Part shown: in pieces, positions 23,887-33,236 of the stretch | Numbering within the stretch: position 1 is the stretch's first letter | Layout of the letters: every line of letters begins with the position of its first letter | Assembly (NCBI GenBank): GCA_004193205.1 | Contig: RZUM01000003.1 | Coordinates: 310,001-374,000 of the forward strand | Length of the DNA stretch: 64,000 nucleotides | Source of the DNA: Gordonia sediminis | GTDB taxonomy: Bacteria > Actinomycetota > Actinomycetes > Mycobacteriales > Mycobacteriaceae | Direction: 5' to 3' | Notes under the pieces: generated by a model | What the model saw: only the letters and a program-made list of their open reading frames with translations | Database searches by the model: none | What the model was told of the DNA's origin: nothing | Position numbers and translations under genes: made by a program

Positions 23887-25305
23887 TCAGCCCACCGAGG
23901 CCGGCTGTGCCGACGCATCGACGTGGTCGGTCGAATCCACCCGCATCGAACGATCTTTCGTCTCCACCACGAGGTAGGTGCAGACGACACTGACCGCGGA
24001 CAGCGCCGCCAGCATCACGCCCACCCAGATCGCACCCGGACCGGCGATGAGGGGCGCCGCGATCAGCGGCGGGATCGCGCCGCCGAAGATTCCCGCGAGG
24101 TTGTAGCCCATTCCCGCTCCCGTGTAGCGGTAGCGCGCCTGGAACAGTTCCGGGAGCATCGCGCCGGCCGGACCGTAGGCGATGCCGAAGATCAGCAGGG
24201 TGCCGATCAACCCGACAACGAATGCCACTCCGCTGCCGCTCTGCAGGATCGGGAAGAGCACGAGGACCCACGGCACCGCGACCAGGCACGAGGTCATGAT
24301 CACGCGCCGTCGCCCGATTCGGTCCGACCACATCGCCGACGCGGCGATGGAGAGCCCGAACACCACCGCGGCCACCATGCCTGTGGTCAGCACGAACGTC
24401 CGCGACAACCCGAGTGTCTTGGTGCCGTAGCTGGTCATGAACGCGGTGCCCATGTAGAACAGCGAGAACAGGCTGGCCAGCGAGCCACCCGCGATGAGGA
24501 TTTCCTTCCACTGGTAGCGGATGGCGTCACCGAAGGGCAGCGCCCGATGCCCGGATGCCGGACGGTCGGCCTCCTTGCGTTGCGTCTCCCGGAACACCGG
24601 GGTCTCGGCAACCGCCAGCCGCACCCAGAGGCCGACGGCGACCAGCGCGAACGACAGGATGAACGGAATCCGCCAGCCGTAGTCGAGGAAGGCCGAGCTT
24701 TTCTCGCCCAGCGTCAGGTTGGCGATCAGGAAGGTCAGGCTCGACAGAAAGAAGGCGAAGGCCGGTCCGAGCTGCGGGAACATCGCATATGTTCCACGTC
24801 TCCCCGGGGGTGCGTACTCGGCGGTCAGCAGCGTCGCACCCGCCCATTCACCGCCGACGGCGAAGCCCTGCAGGAACCGAAGCACCACCAGTGAGATCGG
24901 TGCGAGTACGCCGATCCCGGATTCCGCGAATCCGAACACCCCGGTCTCGTAGCCGGGGAGCAGTCCGATGGCGACGGTGGCCACACCCATGATGAGCAAC
25001 GTCCACACCAGGGTGCGTTTGCGGCCGATGCGATCTCCGAAGTGGCCGAACAGAATTGCCCCGACCGGGCGGGCGAAGAAGGCCACCGCGAATGTCGCGA
25101 AGGATGCGATGGTGCCGGTCACCTCGTCGGCTGCGGGAAAGAAGACCGTGGGGAACACCAGGGCGGCGGCCGTCCCGTAGATGAAGAAGTCGTAGAACTC
25201 GATCGTCGTGCCGATCGAACTGGCTGCCGCGACTCGGCGCAGGCTCGTACGTTGCGGTGGGGGCTGTGGAGCGGGGGTGCTCGGGCTGGTCGGGATCGTC
25301 GTCAT
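23887..25305 (-). CDS. MFS transporter of the metabolite:H+ symporter (MHS) family
   Basis: A 472-residue transporter with about 12 membrane spans. The start RRVAAASSIGTTIEFYDFFIYG and the loop motif GHFGDRIGRKRTLVWTL are hallmarks of the MHS group (ShiA, KgtP, ProP). GGEWAGATLLTAEY is also typical. Substrates of the group are organic acids, betaine or shikimate; this sequence does not tell which. The ATG at 25305 has a weak RBS. It converges on the HAD gene. Confidence 0.9.
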   Translation of the reverse strand: MTTIPTSPSTPAPQPPPQRTSLRRVAAASSIGTTIEFYDFFIYGTAAALVFPTVFFPAADEVTGTIASFATFAVAFFARPVGAILFGHFGDRIGRKRTLVWTLLIMGVATVAIGLLPGYETGVFGFAESGIGVLAPISLVVLRFLQGFAVGGEWAGATLLTAEYAPPGRRGTYAMFPQLGPAFAFFLSSLTFLIANLTLGEKSSAFLDYGWRIPFILSFALVAVGLWVRLAVAETPVFRETQRKEADRPASGHRALPFGDAIRYQWKEILIAGGSLASLFSLFYMGTAFMTSYGTKTLGLSRTFVLTTGMVAAVVFGLSIAASAMWSDRIGRRRVIMTSCLVAVPWVLVLFPILQSGSGVAFVVGLIGTLLIFGIAYGPAGAMLPELFQARYRYTGAGMGYNLAGIFGGAIPPLIAAPLIAGPGAIWVGVMLAALSAVSVVCTYLVVETKDRSMRVDSTDHVDASAQPASVG

Positions 25306-25442
25306 CCGGGGTCCTTGTCTTCACAGGGTGTCGAGGCGGGTCGGCCTCGGCGAGCCCCCCGGGTCGCAGGTCGGTCGTGGGTCACAGCCGTTACTCACTG
25401 AGGGGCAGATCACATCTTGAAGCGATTCGGACAACTCCGGCA

Positions 25443-25459
25443 CCCCCCAGAGAGGGGGG
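25443..25459 (-). terminator. GC-rich hairpin after the BrkB-like gene
   Basis: CCCCCC-AGAGA-GGGGGG forms a six-pair stem 12 bases beyond the BrkB-like stop, ahead of the MFS gene. There is no T-tract, so it may be a weak or Rho-aided terminator. Confidence 0.5.
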
Positions 25460-25471
25460 AGGCCCATCCCG

Positions 25472-26500
25472 TCACCAACGTTCGCCGTCGTCGGCGCGAG
25501 AATTGGGCGCACGCTCGTCGGCAGGGTTGTCGAAGGTCACGTCGATTTCCTGAAAACCCTTGCTGCGCTGTGCCCGCGCCTGCGCCGAGTACGCGGCCTC
25601 GTCTCCCGGGGTGAGGATGACGTTGTCGGTGAACGGGGTGAGGAGCGACCGCGGATAGAGTTTGTCGACCCGCACCACATCGAGTTCCAGACACACGACG
25701 ACCATCACCGCGGCGAGGTAAAGGAAGGCGAGCAGACCCAACACGACCGCGAAAACCCCATTGGTGGCACTGGCATTGGCGATCACACGTTGCACGAAGA
25801 CGGTGCCGAAGGTCTGCAACGCCTGCCACCCGACGGCGGCGACCAACGCACCGGGTAGCACATCGCGGATGCTGACCGATCGCGCCGTACCGAACCGAAA
25901 CCCGACGACGAACACCGCGCTGTAGAGCAGCAACGACCCGACGAACGCGAGTACCCGTCCGTCGGCGCCGATATCGATCGCTGCCGTTGCACCGTTGAGC
26001 ACGGTCAGTCCGATGACCGCCATCCCCACCGTGGACAGCAGCCCCGCGCCTTTGATTCGCACCCGAATGGGATTGGGCCGGTCGTTGCGCGGCACCGCCC
26101 ACACGATGTTCATCGCGTTCTGGATCGCCACGGAGACGCCCAGGGCGCCGTAGACCGCGCTGACCACACCGATGGCCACCGCGGTCGCACTCCCGCTGAT
26201 CTGTCCTGGCTCACCCAGCTGGTAGCCGACGACCGGGATCTGGGAGAGCGCGGAGTCGACGATGCGCGACTGGAGTTCCGGGTCGCCGTCGAGCACGAAA
26301 CCGAGCACCGAGCCGAACACCAACAGCAGCGGGAACAGCGAGATGAATCCGTAGTAGGTGATGAGGGCGGCGAGATAGCCGCCCTGGTCGTCGAAGAACT
26401 TGTAGGCGACGGCCAGTGGGAATCCGCTTTTCGGGTATCGGCGTTGGAAGTTGTCGATGCGGACCGACAGCGACACCGCGCCGCCGTCAACGCTCGACAC
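25472..26500 (-). CDS. YihY/BrkB-family membrane protein
   Basis: A 342-residue protein with about six membrane spans. Conserved-looking parts are FFDDQGGYLAALITYYGFISLFPLLLVF near residue 35 and NIVWAVPRNDRPN. YihY/BrkB proteins were once called RNase BN; they are now viewed as membrane proteins of unknown role. The GTG at 26500 overlaps the upstream fusion gene by 14 bases; a start at 26539 would overlap it by 53. The soluble tail of about 70 residues is acidic and of low complexity. Confidence 0.83.
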   Translation of the reverse strand: MSSVDGGAVSLSVRIDNFQRRYPKSGFPLAVAYKFFDDQGGYLAALITYYGFISLFPLLLVFGSVLGFVLDGDPELQSRIVDSALSQIPVVGYQLGEPGQISGSATAVAIGVVSAVYGALGVSVAIQNAMNIVWAVPRNDRPNPIRVRIKGAGLLSTVGMAVIGLTVLNGATAAIDIGADGRVLAFVGSLLLYSAVFVVGFRFGTARSVSIRDVLPGALVAAVGWQALQTFGTVFVQRVIANASATNGVFAVVLGLLAFLYLAAVMVVVCLELDVVRVDKLYPRSLLTPFTDNVILTPGDEAAYSAQARAQRSKGFQEIDVTFDNPADERAPNSRADDGERW

Positions 26501-28151
26501 GAACGCGATATCCCTGGTCGGTGAGCCAACTGCGAGCACGCCCGGCCTTGCGCTCCTGGGAGAACAGGTGGTACCGGGCGTACTCGTCCGTCGATGAATA
26601 CAGAACGTCTTTGAACCGGCGAAAAGCGCCTCTCCCGATCAGGGCGATGCGGAGTTTCTCCGCCAAGTCCTCGTCGACCACCGAATCGACGAAGTCCTCC
26701 ATGTCCCTGTAGCCGGCACGCGATCCCGTGCACTCCACGAACAACCAACGATCGGGATCGTCGAGGGCTTCCTCGCCGAACAATTCTGTGTCCATGACCT
26801 CGAAGACGTTGTCCGGCCAGGTTTGCCCGGTCTGAAGGTCGATGCGGCCTCCGCCGTAGGCCATGTCGCCCTCCAACAGGGAGGACAACTCGTCGAGATC
26901 GACGGTGAGGGGTCGGAGCATGGGCGTGGTCGACGTCAGAGCGGCGTCGATCTGCTCGGCCAACTCCAGGTCGCCGCTCCAGGAGCGAACGCGCAGCGCG
27001 GCAGCGACATCGGCGGCCACCGCATCGGCACCGGTCACGCCGTCCTCGACGGCCGCGATCAACGCGTCACCGACGAACTGTAAGACCTCCTGAAATACGC
27101 TCGCCCGCAACAGATCAACCAACACGCGGCCGCCCGAGGCCACGGCCATCCGCAACGCCGTCATCGAGGCGTCGTCCCACGCCATCGCATGCTCGCGGTC
27201 GTCGAACATCGACTGCGGCGTGGACACGGAGTGCGTGCCGTCGTCGAGGTCGAGGCGTTCGCCGAGCCACGTCATGATGTCGTTCACGGCGGCGGCGGCC
27301 ACCGGCGTCGGATGGGCGGTGAAGCCGTGCGGCGACACCGGGTACACGCGCAGATCGACGTCAACTCCAGCCAGCGACAGGCGGGCGGCCATCGTCATGG
27401 TGTCCTCGAGCAGGGTGTCGCGTTCACCGACGATCAGCAGAGTCGGCGGCAGGCCGGCGAGGTCGGCGAAGATGGGGGAGACGTCCGCGATGGTGCGATC
27501 GGGCACATGGCCGACGTAGGCGTCGAGGAAATACTCGTCCGCGATCAGGCGCCCCGCGGGTGTGGTGCCGCTGAGGTCCCAGGTGCCGAACTGCAGCGCG
27601 GCGCCGGCCACCTGCTGGGCCATCCCGCGCTCGCGTAGCCGCAGCAGCGTCGTCACGGCCAGGGTGGCTCCAGCGGAAAATCCACCGACGGTGATGCGCG
27701 AGGTGCCGAATACTTCTTCGGCCCGGTCGATCAGCCAGAGCGCCGCGGTTTCGCAATCATCGGGCGCCGCCGGCCAGGGGTGTTCGGGCGCGAGTCGGTA
27801 GTCCACACCAACCACGACGACCCCGAGCGCCTCGGCGAGCCGGCTGCTGCGGGCGTCGTCGTCGGCGGCGGACCCCATGTAGAAGCCCCCGCCGTGGAGG
27901 TTCAGGTGCACGCCACGAAACCCGCCATCGGGCACGACGATCCTCGTCGGCACACTGCGCCCACCCGACTCGGCCATCCCGACCATCACCGGACCCGCCG
28001 ACGGCGACGACGCCCGTGCGGTACGCGCCTGCGCAAGCTCCTGCGCAGTGCTCGGTCCACGGCCGGAAGGTGATGCACGGTAGAAGGTCATCGTCTCCTC
28101 GATGTCCGTCTCAGCCACCGGGGCCATGAATGTGCTCGTAGCGAACTGCAT
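26487..28151 (-). CDS. Alpha/beta hydrolase fused to a UPF0158-like domain
   Basis: A 554-residue two-part protein. Residues 1-310 are a hormone-sensitive-lipase-type hydrolase: HGGGFYMGSAADDDAR (oxyanion HGGG), GGFSAGATLA (nucleophile serine), a late acid near GERDTLLED, and SPHGFTAHP (histidine). Residues 400-554 look like UPF0158: VDLDELSSLLEG, GRIDLQTGQTWP and FVDSVVDEDLAEKL with a C-terminal SQERKAGRARSWL. A perfect RBS (GGAGGTCAC) precedes the ATG. The frame is open throughout with no internal RBS seen at the join near residue 320. The fusion is unusual, and its role is unknown. Confidence 0.83.
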   Translation of the reverse strand: MQFATSTFMAPVAETDIEETMTFYRASPSGRGPSTAQELAQARTARASSPSAGPVMVGMAESGGRSVPTRIVVPDGGFRGVHLNLHGGGFYMGSAADDDARSSRLAEALGVVVVGVDYRLAPEHPWPAAPDDCETAALWLIDRAEEVFGTSRITVGGFSAGATLAVTTLLRLRERGMAQQVAGAALQFGTWDLSGTTPAGRLIADEYFLDAYVGHVPDRTIADVSPIFADLAGLPPTLLIVGERDTLLEDTMTMAARLSLAGVDVDLRVYPVSPHGFTAHPTPVAAAAVNDIMTWLGERLDLDDGTHSVSTPQSMFDDREHAMAWDDASMTALRMAVASGGRVLVDLLRASVFQEVLQFVGDALIAAVEDGVTGADAVAADVAAALRVRSWSGDLELAEQIDAALTSTTPMLRPLTVDLDELSSLLEGDMAYGGGRIDLQTGQTWPDNVFEVMDTELFGEEALDDPDRWLFVECTGSRAGYRDMEDFVDSVVDEDLAEKLRIALIGRGAFRRFKDVLYSSTDEYARYHLFSQERKAGRARSWLTDQGYRVRVER

Positions 28152-28202
28152 GTGACCTCCTCGGAATCTCTTGTACTCCTATCCGAAGGAGGACGCACCC
28201 GG

Positions 28203-29309
28203 TCAGGGCAACGCCATCAGGTGACCGGCAAACCAGTCGGCGGTGAGTGCGTCGCGTTCCTCGGCGTGATTGTGGAGAGCATGGTCGCCATCGGACCAGA
28301 TCCGCAGTTCTCCCCGGTCACCGGCGGCGTCGACGAACGGCTGCTGGAGGTGGGGTGAGGCGACAAGCGGATCGCTTCCGCCGTGCAGCACGAGGACGGG
28401 ACAGCGGATCGGATGGGTGTGCGGGTCGAACCGCAGCCCGGCGAGGATGTGGTTGATCTCGTCGTCGTCGGATGTGCCCACCTCGGCGGCGAGTTGTTCC
28501 CGGGCCGACCGAAATCTGGGCAGTGTCGGTGCGGCCGGGGCACCGTTGACGACGCAGGCCCGGATCCGGTCATCGGTGGCGGCGAGATGAGCGGCGAACA
28601 GTCCGCCGGAACTGTTGCCCTGGACACCGATCGCATCACCGAGCCGCGGGTCCGCCGCCACGACGTCGACGAACCGGGCGAATCCCGCGACCGTGTCCGT
28701 GTCGACGTGCAGTCCGTCGCGCAGGCGTGGTTCACCCTGCCCCGGCCCCTCGGCGAGCAGGCAGGCGACACCTCGCTCGGCCAGCGCGTCTGCAGACCGC
28801 AGATATGCGGCACCCCAGCCGGTGAGACCGCCCCACATGATCACGGTGGCCTCCGCGCGGCCGGATCGCGGTCGCCGCAACCAGCCGGTGAGATGTCCAG
28901 TACGGTACGGAGTTTCGATCCGCTCGAGTACGGGCGTGGGCAGGGCGGCGAGTTGTCGGGTTCGGTCGACAAAGCGACCGTACAGCGATCGTTTCAGATC
29001 GGTGTCGGTGTTCTCAGCCATCTGGGCGAACAGCGCGGCACCGACGGCCCAGCGAGCCATCAGCTCCGCGGTGCGGTGCTGTCCCCGGACCAGAGCGTGC
29101 GCCGCCGCGTCGGCCCGCCGTTCGGACAAGGACGAGGCGGTCTGCGTCCAGTCGTCGCCCGCCGTGGTCTCGGCGAGCAGGATGCGTGCGTCGGCGGGGT
29201 TCATCCCACCATCGGTCAACCGGGCATAGGACATGGCCCGATGCAGTGCGGCGGTGGCCGGAGCCATCTCCGCACCGGCTGCTCGGTTACTGCGGGCCGG
29301 TGCGCTCAT
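28203..29309 (-). CDS. Alpha/beta hydrolase of the FrsA/2,6-dihydropseudooxynicotine-hydrolase type
   Basis: A 368-residue protein. An N-terminal helical part of about 130 residues (MSYARLTDGGMNPADAR ...) is followed by a hydrolase core: VIMWGGLTGWGAAY, GPGQGEPRLRD, nucleophile GVQGNSSGGLFAAHL, acid in LVLHGGSDPLVASP and histidine in SDGDHALHNHAEE. Such helical-cap plus core proteins include esterases and C-C hydrolases. The ATG at 29309 is chosen because the frame upstream is not coding-like. It runs toward the fusion gene, 51 bases downstream. Confidence 0.82.
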   Translation of the reverse strand: MSAPARSNRAAGAEMAPATAALHRAMSYARLTDGGMNPADARILLAETTAGDDWTQTASSLSERRADAAAHALVRGQHRTAELMARWAVGAALFAQMAENTDTDLKRSLYGRFVDRTRQLAALPTPVLERIETPYRTGHLTGWLRRPRSGRAEATVIMWGGLTGWGAAYLRSADALAERGVACLLAEGPGQGEPRLRDGLHVDTDTVAGFARFVDVVAADPRLGDAIGVQGNSSGGLFAAHLAATDDRIRACVVNGAPAAPTLPRFRSAREQLAAEVGTSDDDEINHILAGLRFDPHTHPIRCPVLVLHGGSDPLVASPHLQQPFVDAAGDRGELRIWSDGDHALHNHAEERDALTADWFAGHLMALP

Positions 29310-29477
29310 ACGGGGGACCGATCGTTTCGGGCGGCCACCGCACGAATTATAGGGAATGTCGACCTCGAGAGATCGCGGATTGTGCAGCACGCGCGCGCGG
29401 GTTGCGATACGTCTCGGTCCGACTCGGCGTAAGTTCTGGCGCATGGCCCTGGTAGGCGGGACACGTGCAGGTACTCC

Positions 29478-30503
29478 GTGGTGATCGCGGTCATCGTCGG
29501 TGGGGTGGTGCTGATCGCGTTGACCGCCACCGATCTGCTGTTGACCGTCCTGCACCCGACACGCAGCGGGCCGCTGAGCCGGACGACGATGCGGACAATC
29601 TGGCGGGTGTCGCTGGCCGCCGCGACGCGACTCCACCGCGAGGTGATCGTCAGTTACGCGGCACCGACGATGATGCTCGCGCAGCTCGTCGGCTGGGTTC
29701 TCGGGCTGTGGCTCGGTTTCGCGCTCGTCTACGCCGGCCACCCCGACCAGCTCGGCTACGCGTCACCGGACGAATCGGTCGCGCAAGGGTTACCCGATGC
29801 CCTCTACCTGAGCGGCGCCTCGTTGACCACGGTCGGCTTCGGCGACCTGGTCGCCCAAACCGACCTCCTGCGTCTGTTGACCGTGGCCGAATCCGCGGGC
29901 GGGCTGGCCGTGTTCGGTGCCGCGATCGCCTACGTCCTCGCGGTGTATCCCCGCGCTTCCGAGATCCGTGTGATGGCCGGTGAACTCGCCTGCGTGCACA
30001 ACGATCACCACGCCGCCGAACTGATTGTCCACGGCGGTGTGTCGAGGCTGCAGGCGTTGCAACGCGACCTGATCCAGCTCGACGAGAGCACCCAGCGCTT
30101 TCCGATCCTCTATTATTTCCACTCCCGCGACCCGGACGCGTCGCTGACCACCGCCATTCACGCGGCGAGCCTCGTCACGTTGCAGCTTCGCTTTGGAATA
30201 GCCCGCAGCACACTGCCGTCGGCACGCTGGCACGGCCGTGTTCTGGACACCGCTCTCACGCGGGTCATCGACCACTTCCGCAAGCGCTACCACCCCGGCG
30301 GCGACTCCGACGGGGACTGGAGCTCTGACCACCCCGACGTCGACCGCAGGCTCGCCGACCTGCGGCGGGCCGCATCGGAGGTGACCGGCGCAGCGGCGGA
30401 GGACCCACCAGACCGTATAGCGCTGGCCGGTCTGCTGGGCCGCTCGCACGTCTTCCTCTCCGAGCTGGAGCGCTGGCACCTCTACCCGCACCACCCGATG
30501 TGA
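29478..30503 (+). CDS. Ion-channel protein with a potassium-type selectivity filter
   Basis: A 341-residue protein. Hydrophobic spans flank the pore loop near residue 115: SGASLTTVGFGDLVAQ, which holds the TxGFGD form of the K+ filter. At least one span precedes it (VIVGGVVLIALTATDLLLTVL) and another follows (GGLAVFGAAIAYVLAV). The C-terminal 190 residues are soluble, with no RCK or nucleotide motif that I can identify. It starts at GTG 29478 and is divergent from the hydrolase. Confidence 0.8.
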   Translation: MVIAVIVGGVVLIALTATDLLLTVLHPTRSGPLSRTTMRTIWRVSLAAATRLHREVIVSYAAPTMMLAQLVGWVLGLWLGFALVYAGHPDQLGYASPDESVAQGLPDALYLSGASLTTVGFGDLVAQTDLLRLLTVAESAGGLAVFGAAIAYVLAVYPRASEIRVMAGELACVHNDHHAAELIVHGGVSRLQALQRDLIQLDESTQRFPILYYFHSRDPDASLTTAIHAASLVTLQLRFGIARSTLPSARWHGRVLDTALTRVIDHFRKRYHPGGDSDGDWSSDHPDVDRRLADLRRAASEVTGAAAEDPPDRIALAGLLGRSHVFLSELERWHLYPHHPM

Positions 30504-30529
30504 CCGGTCTCGGGGCGGCAGCTACTCCT

Positions 30530-31612
30530 TCAGGATCTGCCCTTACCGGACCGGTTGATGGCCCGGCGCATCCGCGCGATGTCCTTCTTGGGCCTTTCCT
30601 GCTCGGCACGCAGCCGTGCGTCGGTACGCGAAGCGGCATAGGCGTTCTCGCGCAACAGCCGGTGGTAGCTGTCGAGGCGCCGCCCGGTCAGCTCGCCGGA
30701 CGCGACGGCGGCCAGGACCGCGCAACCCGGCTCGACGGTGTGGGCACAGTCGGCGAAGCGGCAGTCCTGGGCCAATGCGGTGATCTCGGCGAAGGTCTGG
30801 TCCAGACCTTCGCCGACCTCGTGCAGGCCCACGCCACGCAGACCCGGAGTGTCCATCAAGACCCCGCCGTGGGGCAGCGGCAGCAACTCCCGCCAGGCGG
30901 TGGTGTGGCGGCCCTTGCCGTCGCTCGAGCGTACCGATCCGGTGGCCAGGCGGTTCTCGCCCAGCAGACGGTTGCCGAGGGTGGACTTGCCCACTCCCGA
31001 GGGGCCGAGCAAGACGACCGTGCCCGACAGCGCGGCATCGAGAGCGTCCATGCCCTCGCCGGTCTCGGCGCTGGTGACCAAGACCTGCGCACCGGGCGCA
31101 CTCTCGGCCACCTCGGCGGACGCCTGCCCGGTGTCCGCGCACCGGTCGGATTTGGTGAGCACCACCACCGGTGTGCCGCCGCTCTCCCAGGCCAGGGCGA
31201 GCAGTCGCTCGATCCGACCGAGCCTGATCGGATCGTCGAGCGAGACCACCACCGCGACGGTGTCGACGTTCGCGGCCAGGACCTGTCCGTGGGAGGTGCG
31301 CGAGGCGGTGGAGCGGACCACGGCGGTCCGTCGCTGCAAAACCTCGACGACGGTGGCCGAGTCGGTGGCGGTGGCCGGGCGTAGCGCTACCCAGTCGCCG
31401 GTGCACGGCGTCAGCCGGTCCTCGATGTCCGAGGAGGGTGGAACCGCGGCCCGGACCGGTCCGGACTCGGTGACAAGTTCGCAGAGACCGCGCTCGGCCC
31501 GCACGACCCGGCCGGGCATCAGCACCTCAGAGCGCAGGCTCGCGAAAGCCTGTTCGCGTTCGTTGTCCCAGCCGTAGTCGGCCAACGTCGGTACGCGTGC
31601 AGGAGAAGACAT
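30530..31612 (-). CDS. rsgA: RsgA-type ribosome small-subunit GTPase
   Basis: A 360-residue circularly permuted GTPase. The order is G4 (VLTKSDRC), G1 P-loop LLGPSGVGKSTLGNRLLG, then G3 DTPGLRGVGLHE, and a C-terminal zinc-binding part CRFADCAHTVEPGCAV. An OB-fold precedes the GTPase. RsgA helps mature the 30S subunit. The ATG at 31612 is chosen (MSSPARVPTLADYGW) over an in-frame site ten codons upstream. The C-terminus is lysine- and arginine-rich. Confidence 0.88.
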   Translation of the reverse strand: MSSPARVPTLADYGWDNEREQAFASLRSEVLMPGRVVRAERGLCELVTESGPVRAAVPPSSDIEDRLTPCTGDWVALRPATATDSATVVEVLQRRTAVVRSTASRTSHGQVLAANVDTVAVVVSLDDPIRLGRIERLLALAWESGGTPVVVLTKSDRCADTGQASAEVAESAPGAQVLVTSAETGEGMDALDAALSGTVVLLGPSGVGKSTLGNRLLGENRLATGSVRSSDGKGRHTTAWRELLPLPHGGVLMDTPGLRGVGLHEVGEGLDQTFAEITALAQDCRFADCAHTVEPGCAVLAAVASGELTGRRLDSYHRLLRENAYAASRTDARLRAEQERPKKDIARMRRAINRSGKGRS

Positions 31613-31885
31613 GGATTGCTGAGCATCAGGTGGTTGAAACACGTTGAGACCTTTGGGGATAGGGGCCCTCCGGACGGCACGCGCGACAGACTCCCCCTAC
31701 AGGAGGGACAGGCACGTGCAGGTCAGGAAGAGACCCGGGATGTGAGGATGATTCGGGCACCGCTCATGGCAGTGGTCTCCACGACAAACATCAACTCACC
31801 TGATTCGGTCTCTGCAGCAGACACGGTCGTTGCTGCGTCGTCCAGCCTAACAGGATCTGCCGGGTGAAGGCTCACCTCACCGTGG

Positions 31886-32164
31886 TCAGTCGACCGGAAC
31901 GCAAAAGATTGTGATGCACACGGTCTTCGGAGCGTCGGGGAACGGGAAGATCGGGACCAGCGGTACAGGCAGGAGCGGTACCGGGAGCAGCGGGACCGGG
32001 AGCAGAGGTACCGGGAGATTGGGGATTCGGATGATCGTGTCCACGTTGTTCGGCGCGGTCGTGGTGACATCCAGTGGCGCCGCCGATACCGCCGGGGCCA
32101 CGGCCAGCGATGCCGCCGCGCCGAGGGCGACGCCGACCGCGATCTTTCGGATAGTGGTGGTCAT
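31886..32164 (-). CDS. Small secreted protein with PVPLL repeats
   Basis: A 92-residue protein. Residues 1-28 are a Sec signal peptide (MTTTIRKIAVGVALGAAASLAVAP with AxA near VSAAP). Next is a proline-leucine repeat: LPVPLLPVPLLPVPLLPVPL and PIFPFPD. A C-terminal CITIFCVPVD gives two cysteines four apart. The repeats are also visible as a 15-bp DNA period. GAGGAC lies upstream of the ATG. No family is recognised; it may be a surface or cell-wall component. Confidence 0.7.
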   Translation of the reverse strand: MTTTIRKIAVGVALGAAASLAVAPAVSAAPLDVTTTAPNNVDTIIRIPNLPVPLLPVPLLPVPLLPVPLVPIFPFPDAPKTVCITIFCVPVD

Positions 32165-32477
32165 GGCTGCTGTCCTCTCGAGATCTGTGAAGCCGACATC
32201 AAATCACTGACTGTCTGATCTCCAACGGCCTCAACACATCCCGACCGACCATGTCGTTGCGGACATCGAGTAGTCAGCTCGCTCACTCGTCCCGCGTGAA
32301 CGCCACCTATCCTCCGGAGTGCGGGCTCGTGACTTCTGGTTGATTTTCCCACACCGAGGCTTTGAGATCGAGAGTCAAACGTATGACACCGGCCGGCGTT
32401 TGTCGGCGCACGCGTGAGGTGTCACGGGGTGTCGGGTGTAATCGGTCCCGGCTTCTTGCGCTGGTTCTGAATGACTG
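32165..32477. other. Region without a recognised gene
   Basis: About 310 bases lie between two minus-strand units. No convincing ORF, RNA gene or repeat is seen. It likely contains the promoter of the PVPLL gene. It ends at the stop of the frameshifted gene. Confidence 0.5.
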
Positions 32478-33118
32478 TCACCCGAAGCGCCGAAAGAGGA
32501 CACCGGTCACGCGCCACGTAGCGGCCTCGTCGAACCGATCACGGACATCGCCTCGGGCGCGCTGCGCGATGGAATCCATGGCGCGCTCGGTCCAGGCAAC
32601 CATCCGGTGATCGCATATCCGCAGGTACTCGAGAATGAGGTTGGTGTTCCGGCTGCACAGATCGGCGACTTCCGATGACGACAGCACGCGCGTCTTTGGA
32701 CTGCGTGATGACATCACGCAGGCGTTCCGGGATGACGGACTCGTCGACAAACCTCGTGTCCGACGACTCGGTGACGACGCGGTTGATGATGCATCGCCCG
32801 CCGTCGGACAGGAAGTGTTGCCATGACCGGGAGTTCGACGACTTCACAGGTGGGTTTGACGTCCGCCGCCATGGCTGATGACAGGAATGCGGCAATCAGG
32901 TCGCGGAGCTGATCTGGATCGTCGACGGTGGCGCGGACGCGCCCACCCCTGGTCAGAGTGAAGGTGACATGGCCATGCGGGTTCTCGCTCACCTCGTCGA
33001 TCGACTGCGCGATGGTCACGACATCACCGGGCCGCATCGCGCTCAGCCGCGCGGAGAGTTCGAGGCCGTAGTCGATCCAGGCCGACTGCATCTGGTCGTC
33101 GAACGACATCTCCGGCAT
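32478..33118 (-). pseudogene. Unrecognised protein gene broken by two frameshifts
   Basis: Three overlapping frames join to one coherent product. It starts MPEMSFDDQMQSAWIDYGL (33118, with GGAG seven bases upstream), runs to CEVVELP near 32828, continues in a second frame with WQHFLSDGGRCIINRVVTE up to SKDARA near 32690, and in a third frame with SSSEVADLCSRNTNLILEYLRI to FRRFG at 32478. The joined product would be about 213 residues with a clean codon pattern. Either the gene decayed recently or the assembly has two errors. The family was not recognised. Confidence 0.65.
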
Positions 33119-33236
33119 GGCTGCTCCTGACATGTGTCGAACCGGTTGGTTCGTGAGGCTGTCAGGGTAGGGCAGAGCTATGACATTCGAGGCGATCGCC
33201 AGGATCGGCGATGCTGAAAGAGGTCGTTCGCCGGGA

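Noticed and set aside
21966-23990. One 674-codon minus-strand frame across the mutarotase and the HAD gene
   Set aside because: Only the first 900 bases (mutarotase) look coding on the minus strand. The HAD gene on the plus strand explains the rest.
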